In this document: positions 7,901 to 9,737 of the stretch, one piece after another
Layout: the number at the start of each line of letters is the position of its first letter
Position numbering within the stretch: the first letter of the stretch is position 1
Assembly (NCBI GenBank): GCA_018064385.1
Contig: JAGHVI010000039.1
Span: 1-9,737, forward strand
DNA from: Candidatus Minthenecus merdequi
GTDB lineage: Bacteria; Bacteroidota; Bacteroidia; Bacteroidales; Paludibacteraceae
Direction of reading: 5' to 3'
Length of the DNA: 9,737 nt
The notes under the pieces: generated by a model
What the model was told of the DNA's origin: nothing
Seen by the model: only the letters and a program-made list of their open reading frames with translations
Database searches by the model: none
Position numbers and translations under genes: made by a program

Positions 7901-8113
7901 TTTCTGACTTCAGCCACAACGGCTCTTGGTGTTATCCCAATGATTACCGCTGGTACTTCGCTGTGGATGCCTCTCGGTGTAGTTATCTGTTTCGGTACTA
8001 TCTTCACATTGCCTCTAATCGTTACTGTTCTTCCTATCCTTTACTGGAAAATATTTGACCCAAGAGGTAAATTTGTGGTAAATTCAGATTCAACATTACA
8101 GACAACAAAATAA
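4988..8113 (+). CDS. RND-family efflux permease, inner membrane subunit
   Basis: Proton-driven pump of 1041 residues, the usual AcrB-family length. The architecture is complete: TM1 at about 15-35, a first large periplasmic loop with 'YPGATAEEIEEQVTEPLE' from residue 56, TM2-6 between about 340 and 500, TM7 at about 540-560 ('LLVTIGLIVLGVFFF'), a second periplasmic loop, and TM8-12 at about 860-1020. In TM4 the relay motif reads 'GMIVDNSIIVVD', with D412 and N413 where AcrB has Asp407-Asp408. In TM10 R935 ('GVIVRNSIMMFE') stands where AcrB has Lys940. The 'VRRMRPIFLTSATTALGVIP' motif of TM11 is intact. Loss of one Asp also occurs in other RND branches, so a working pump is likely. It lies between the adaptor and the outer membrane channel. 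The substrate (drug, bile salt, lipid or metabolite) cannot be predicted. Confidence 0.95.
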   Translation: MGKRNRNHIEGAMANHGMVFFLIAVLTIFGFWSLPKLNKDEFPQFTIRLGVVAAIYPGATAEEIEEQVTEPLEKYLFTFQEIDKEKTHSTTKDGIVYIYTELREDIEHKDEIWAKIRAGLNLFKLTSLPKGVLQVVVVDDFGSTSSLLMTVESNQRSPRELEDYAKLLSDRLRAIPEMGKVNIIGTRQEEISVDIDIDQLSKYGINQSSLLMMLSMQGLRSLSGTLPSNGVCVHVDIPFKTEQEIKDQIVMMEPLTGHALRLSDVAEVQRHYVEPTKYIKYFEGDSVNGVSCLVIELQMAGNNNIVEFGEKVDDVITETMAILPPDVKFHTISNQPKVVDDSVTSFLGDILMSIVVVVLVMLVLFPIKTSIVASTGVPICIAVTLALMYLFNVQLNTVTLAALIVVLGMIVDNSIIVVDGYTNELDSGHSPWYSASVSTKALFMPMIVATCSISAMFFPMPIIFSGIMKDFVKLFPWTVFFAMTASIGYAVWVTPYLATRLIHKQKKQNFIDKAQAKFFGWLQRVYEKFLTFCFRFAWSTLLVTIGLIVLGVFFFTRLNVQMLPKAEREMFAVEIHAREGALIEETSLVADSLARILNADPRVKCVTSFLGQSSPRFHATYSPQMASESYAQFIVNTVSSDATEELISEYSEKYEDFYPNAYIRFKQMDYQNVANPIEVYLRGEDMDEMAEYADSLKAFMASMPSLRWVHSDYDECKSVVSITMKDEEASRFGITQTSLSAFVATALEGVTLTKLYEGDRTIPVILYSDQSDTLDCQSVSEMQVPTAIPGLWVPLSQVAEVRPTWHHSAITHWNGVRTITVAADLKGNASQPAANDEIFKWIKKSGKHDFEISAGGLTKTNEEMVPQILVAIIAAIAVMFAVLLYNYQRINLSLLTISTALLTLFGAFFGLWLFGLDFSISAVLGIISLIGVIVRNSIMMFEYADELHNGPQQLEYSKAAYQAGVRRMRPIFLTSATTALGVIPMITAGTSLWMPLGVVICFGTIFTLPLIVTVLPILYWKIFDPRGKFVVNSDSTLQTTK

Positions 8114-8148
8114 AAAAATACCTTCATAGGGTTCACCTAAACTTTGAT

Positions 8149-9531
8149 ATGAAAAGAATATTTCTTACAATGGCAGTTGGCTTGTTAGGCGTATTATCGC
8201 TCAGTAGCCAGATTCTTAGTCTCGATTCCTGTTTTGCAATGGCACGCAGGAATTGCTATGCAATAAAAACAGCAAAACTGGATGTTGAAGAGGCTCAAGA
8301 AGTCAAATCACAAGCATTTACCAAATACTTTCCTCAAGTTGCAATCTCAGCTATGGGATATAATGCATTTGACCCGCTGATTGAAATGAAAATTGAAGAT
8401 TTGACAAACAGCAAAGCTCGTGATTTTCTTAATGAAGTATATGAAAAATTAAGCATAAAAGTCAATCTCCCAAATTCTATATCTTTGATGAGCCAAGGTA
8501 TTGTAGCTCAGATTGGTGCTGTTCAGCCTATTTATATGGGTGGAAGAATAGTTAACGGGAACAGATTAGCAAAAGTTGGCATTGAGGCAGCAAAAACCAA
8601 ACAACTTGTAGCAGAGCGTGATGCGCTACTTGCAGTAGAGGAGAGTTATTGGCTTATTGTTGACCTTGAGGCTAAACGCTTGACTATTGAGGCAGTCCAG
8701 AAACTACTTGACACTGTCCATAATATAGTAGGAACGGCAGTCAAGGCAGGACTTGCTGTCCAAAATGACCTTCTTGAGATTGAACTTCGGCAGAATGAAT
8801 TGTCTGCTCAGACAATTCGACTCAACAACGGAATCTCGCTTGCTCGTCAGGCTCTTTGCCAGGTTATAGGAATGCCTTACAACGAAAAAATCCAACTGGA
8901 AGAGATGGATGGTATTGTTGCTTCTGCAAAAATGGTTGACACAAAAACTGCAGTAGCGTCACGTCCAGAGTATTCGCTTCTGGAAATTCAAATAAAAGCA
9001 GAAAAATTGAAACGCAAGATGGCTCTTGCTGAGGCCTTACCTTCAATTCTTATTGGTGTTACTTATGGTTATGCCAACTATGTTTCGCCATTTGACCCTT
9101 CGGCAAAATATCAATTTGTAGATATTGATCAGAAACGCTTTATGAATGGTATGGTAGGTTTGACAGTTACAGTTCCAGTCACAGGGTGGTGGGAGACTTC
9201 TCATAAACTGAAACAGAGTGACATCAAAATAAAGAAAGCTGAGTTGCAGAAAACCGAATATGCAGAGAAATTGGAACTTCAAACCACACAGGCTTTCAAC
9301 AGTGCAATTGAGGCAGAGGCTTTGGTAAAGCAGTATGAAAGTTCCGTTGTTAAAGCTACCGAAAATCTCAGACTTGCCCGTTTGAATTATAAGTCAGGAC
9401 TTCAAACTGTTACCGATATACTTCAAGCACAAGCACTCTATCTACAGGCTCAAAACAACCTTATTGACTCGCGAATTGAGAATCGTATGGCAGTCAAGAA
9501 ATACGAAGCTTTTACAAAGGCTGAAAGATAA
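8149..9531 (+). CDS. TolC-family outer membrane efflux channel protein
   Basis: Outer membrane factor of 460 residues that completes the tripartite pump. A Sec signal peptide (MKRIFLTMAVGLLGVLSLSSQ) is followed by 'LSLDSCFAMARRN', the usual start of mature Bacteroidetes OEP proteins. There is no lipobox, so unlike OprM it is probably not lipid-anchored. The two OEP repeats are visible. The first has helix 'LDVEEAQEVKSQAFTKYFPQ' and strand 'VQPIYMGGRIVNGNRLA' near 125-140. The second has 'AEALPSILIGVTYGYANY' near 295-310, strand 'GLTVTVPVTGWWE', and a final coiled helix ending 'LARLNYKSGLQTVTDILQAQ'. A predicted extra segment at about 75-112 separates the first strands. It starts 35 bases after the permease with no promoter I can see, so it is cotranscribed. 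The operon is closed by the terminator that follows. Confidence 0.93.
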   Translation: MKRIFLTMAVGLLGVLSLSSQILSLDSCFAMARRNCYAIKTAKLDVEEAQEVKSQAFTKYFPQVAISAMGYNAFDPLIEMKIEDLTNSKARDFLNEVYEKLSIKVNLPNSISLMSQGIVAQIGAVQPIYMGGRIVNGNRLAKVGIEAAKTKQLVAERDALLAVEESYWLIVDLEAKRLTIEAVQKLLDTVHNIVGTAVKAGLAVQNDLLEIELRQNELSAQTIRLNNGISLARQALCQVIGMPYNEKIQLEEMDGIVASAKMVDTKTAVASRPEYSLLEIQIKAEKLKRKMALAEALPSILIGVTYGYANYVSPFDPSAKYQFVDIDQKRFMNGMVGLTVTVPVTGWWETSHKLKQSDIKIKKAELQKTEYAEKLELQTTQAFNSAIEAEALVKQYESSVVKATENLRLARLNYKSGLQTVTDILQAQALYLQAQNNLIDSRIENRMAVKKYEAFTKAER

Positions 9532-9605
9532 AGGGTGGTTCTATAAAAAAAGGAAGTGCTGACTCCTTATGAGTTGGCACTTCCTTTTTAGGGTGGTTCT
9601 ATAAA
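9532..9605. repeat. 16-bp direct repeat flanking the terminator
   Basis: AGGGTGGTTCTATAAA occurs at 9532-9547 and exactly again at 9590-9605, 58 bases apart. The two copies bracket the terminator hairpin; the last A of the first copy is the first base of the stem. The first copy starts at the second base after the channel gene stop. The arrangement may be a duplication or the edge of a small repeat element. Confidence 0.8.
9547..9589. terminator. Strong bidirectional terminator hairpin after the efflux operon
   Basis: The arms 9547-9565 (AAAAAGGAAGTGCTGACTC) and 9571-9589 (GAGTTGGCACTTCCTTTTT) pair over 19 bp with two G-U wobbles and a 5-base loop (CTTAT). The A-tract on one side and the T-tract on the other allow termination from both directions. 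It lies 15 bases after the channel gene stop. Confidence 0.9.
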
Positions 9606-9660
9606 TTATGTTTGTATGATATATAAGAGAATGTTCCATAATTGGACGCTTTTGAATTTA

Positions 9661-9737
9661 TTTTTGCATCTTGCTGCTTGTCAGTCGGTCACATAGCCCG
9701 CTATGCTCCCTTCTTTCGCACAGCAATCTGCTAAAAA
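9661..9737. repeat. Large imperfect palindrome, probable intergenic repeat element
   Basis: The centre is CATAGC (9692-9697), CC, GCTATG (9700-9705). Symmetric about the same centre, GCATCTTGCTG (9666-9676) pairs with CAGCAATCTGC (9721-9731) at 9 of 11 positions, and TTTTT (9661-9665) opposes AAAAA (9733-9737) with one extra T. The segments between, 9677-9691 and 9706-9720, do not pair. No ORF covers it. The element reaches the window end and may continue. It resembles intergenic repeats I associate with Bacteroidales genomes, but this is from memory and unchecked. Confidence 0.6.

Noticed and set aside
8138..8146. TAAACTTTG as a promoter for the TolC-like gene
   Set aside because: It has one base too many for TAnnTTTG and ends two bases before the ATG, so a transcript from it would start inside the gene.
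9606..9737. Small ORF or tRNA in the downstream non-coding region
   Set aside because: The ATG at 9608 is followed by a stop after three codons, and no cloverleaf or conserved tRNA T-arm was found.

Overview
The window looks like a stretch of a Bacteroidales chromosome (Bacteroides, Parabacteroides, Prevotella or Alistipes type). The evidence is: two TAnnTTTG promoter -7 boxes of the Bacteroidetes kind, gene starts without clear Shine-Dalgarno sequences, a low to moderate G+C content, and gene families typical of gut Bacteroidales (an LPP20/DUF4384 envelope pair, a GH130 phosphorylase next to a GPH symporter, and an RND adaptor-permease-OEP operon). The genus cannot be fixed from the sequence alone.

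Layout. (1) 1-1399, plus strand: the C-terminal part of an LPP20-like protein, cut by the window edge. It is followed by a strong hairpin and then a secreted protein with an LPP20/FlgT-like N-terminal region and a DUF4384-like C-terminal region. (2) 1447-3776, minus strand: a two-gene operon of a GPH-family sugar:cation symporter and a GH130 mannoside phosphorylase, converging on region 1. It probably imports a beta-mannosyl disaccharide and splits it with phosphate in the cytoplasm to mannose-1-phosphate. (3) 3777-3938: a divergent promoter region with a -7 box facing each way. (4) 3939-9531, plus strand: a complete tripartite RND efflux operon of lipoprotein adaptor, 1041-residue inner membrane permease and TolC-like outer membrane channel. 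No regulator gene is adjacent. (5) 9532-9737: non-coding. It holds a 19-bp terminator hairpin set exactly between two copies of a 16-bp direct repeat, then a large imperfect palindrome running to the window end that looks like an intergenic repeat element.

The genes are mostly recognisable housekeeping or accessory families. No clear new defence or mobile system is visible. The best second looks are the repeat and palindrome structure after the efflux operon, the hairpin that decides the start of the DUF4384 gene, the Asp-Asn variant of the RND proton relay, and the T11 tract next to the efflux promoter.
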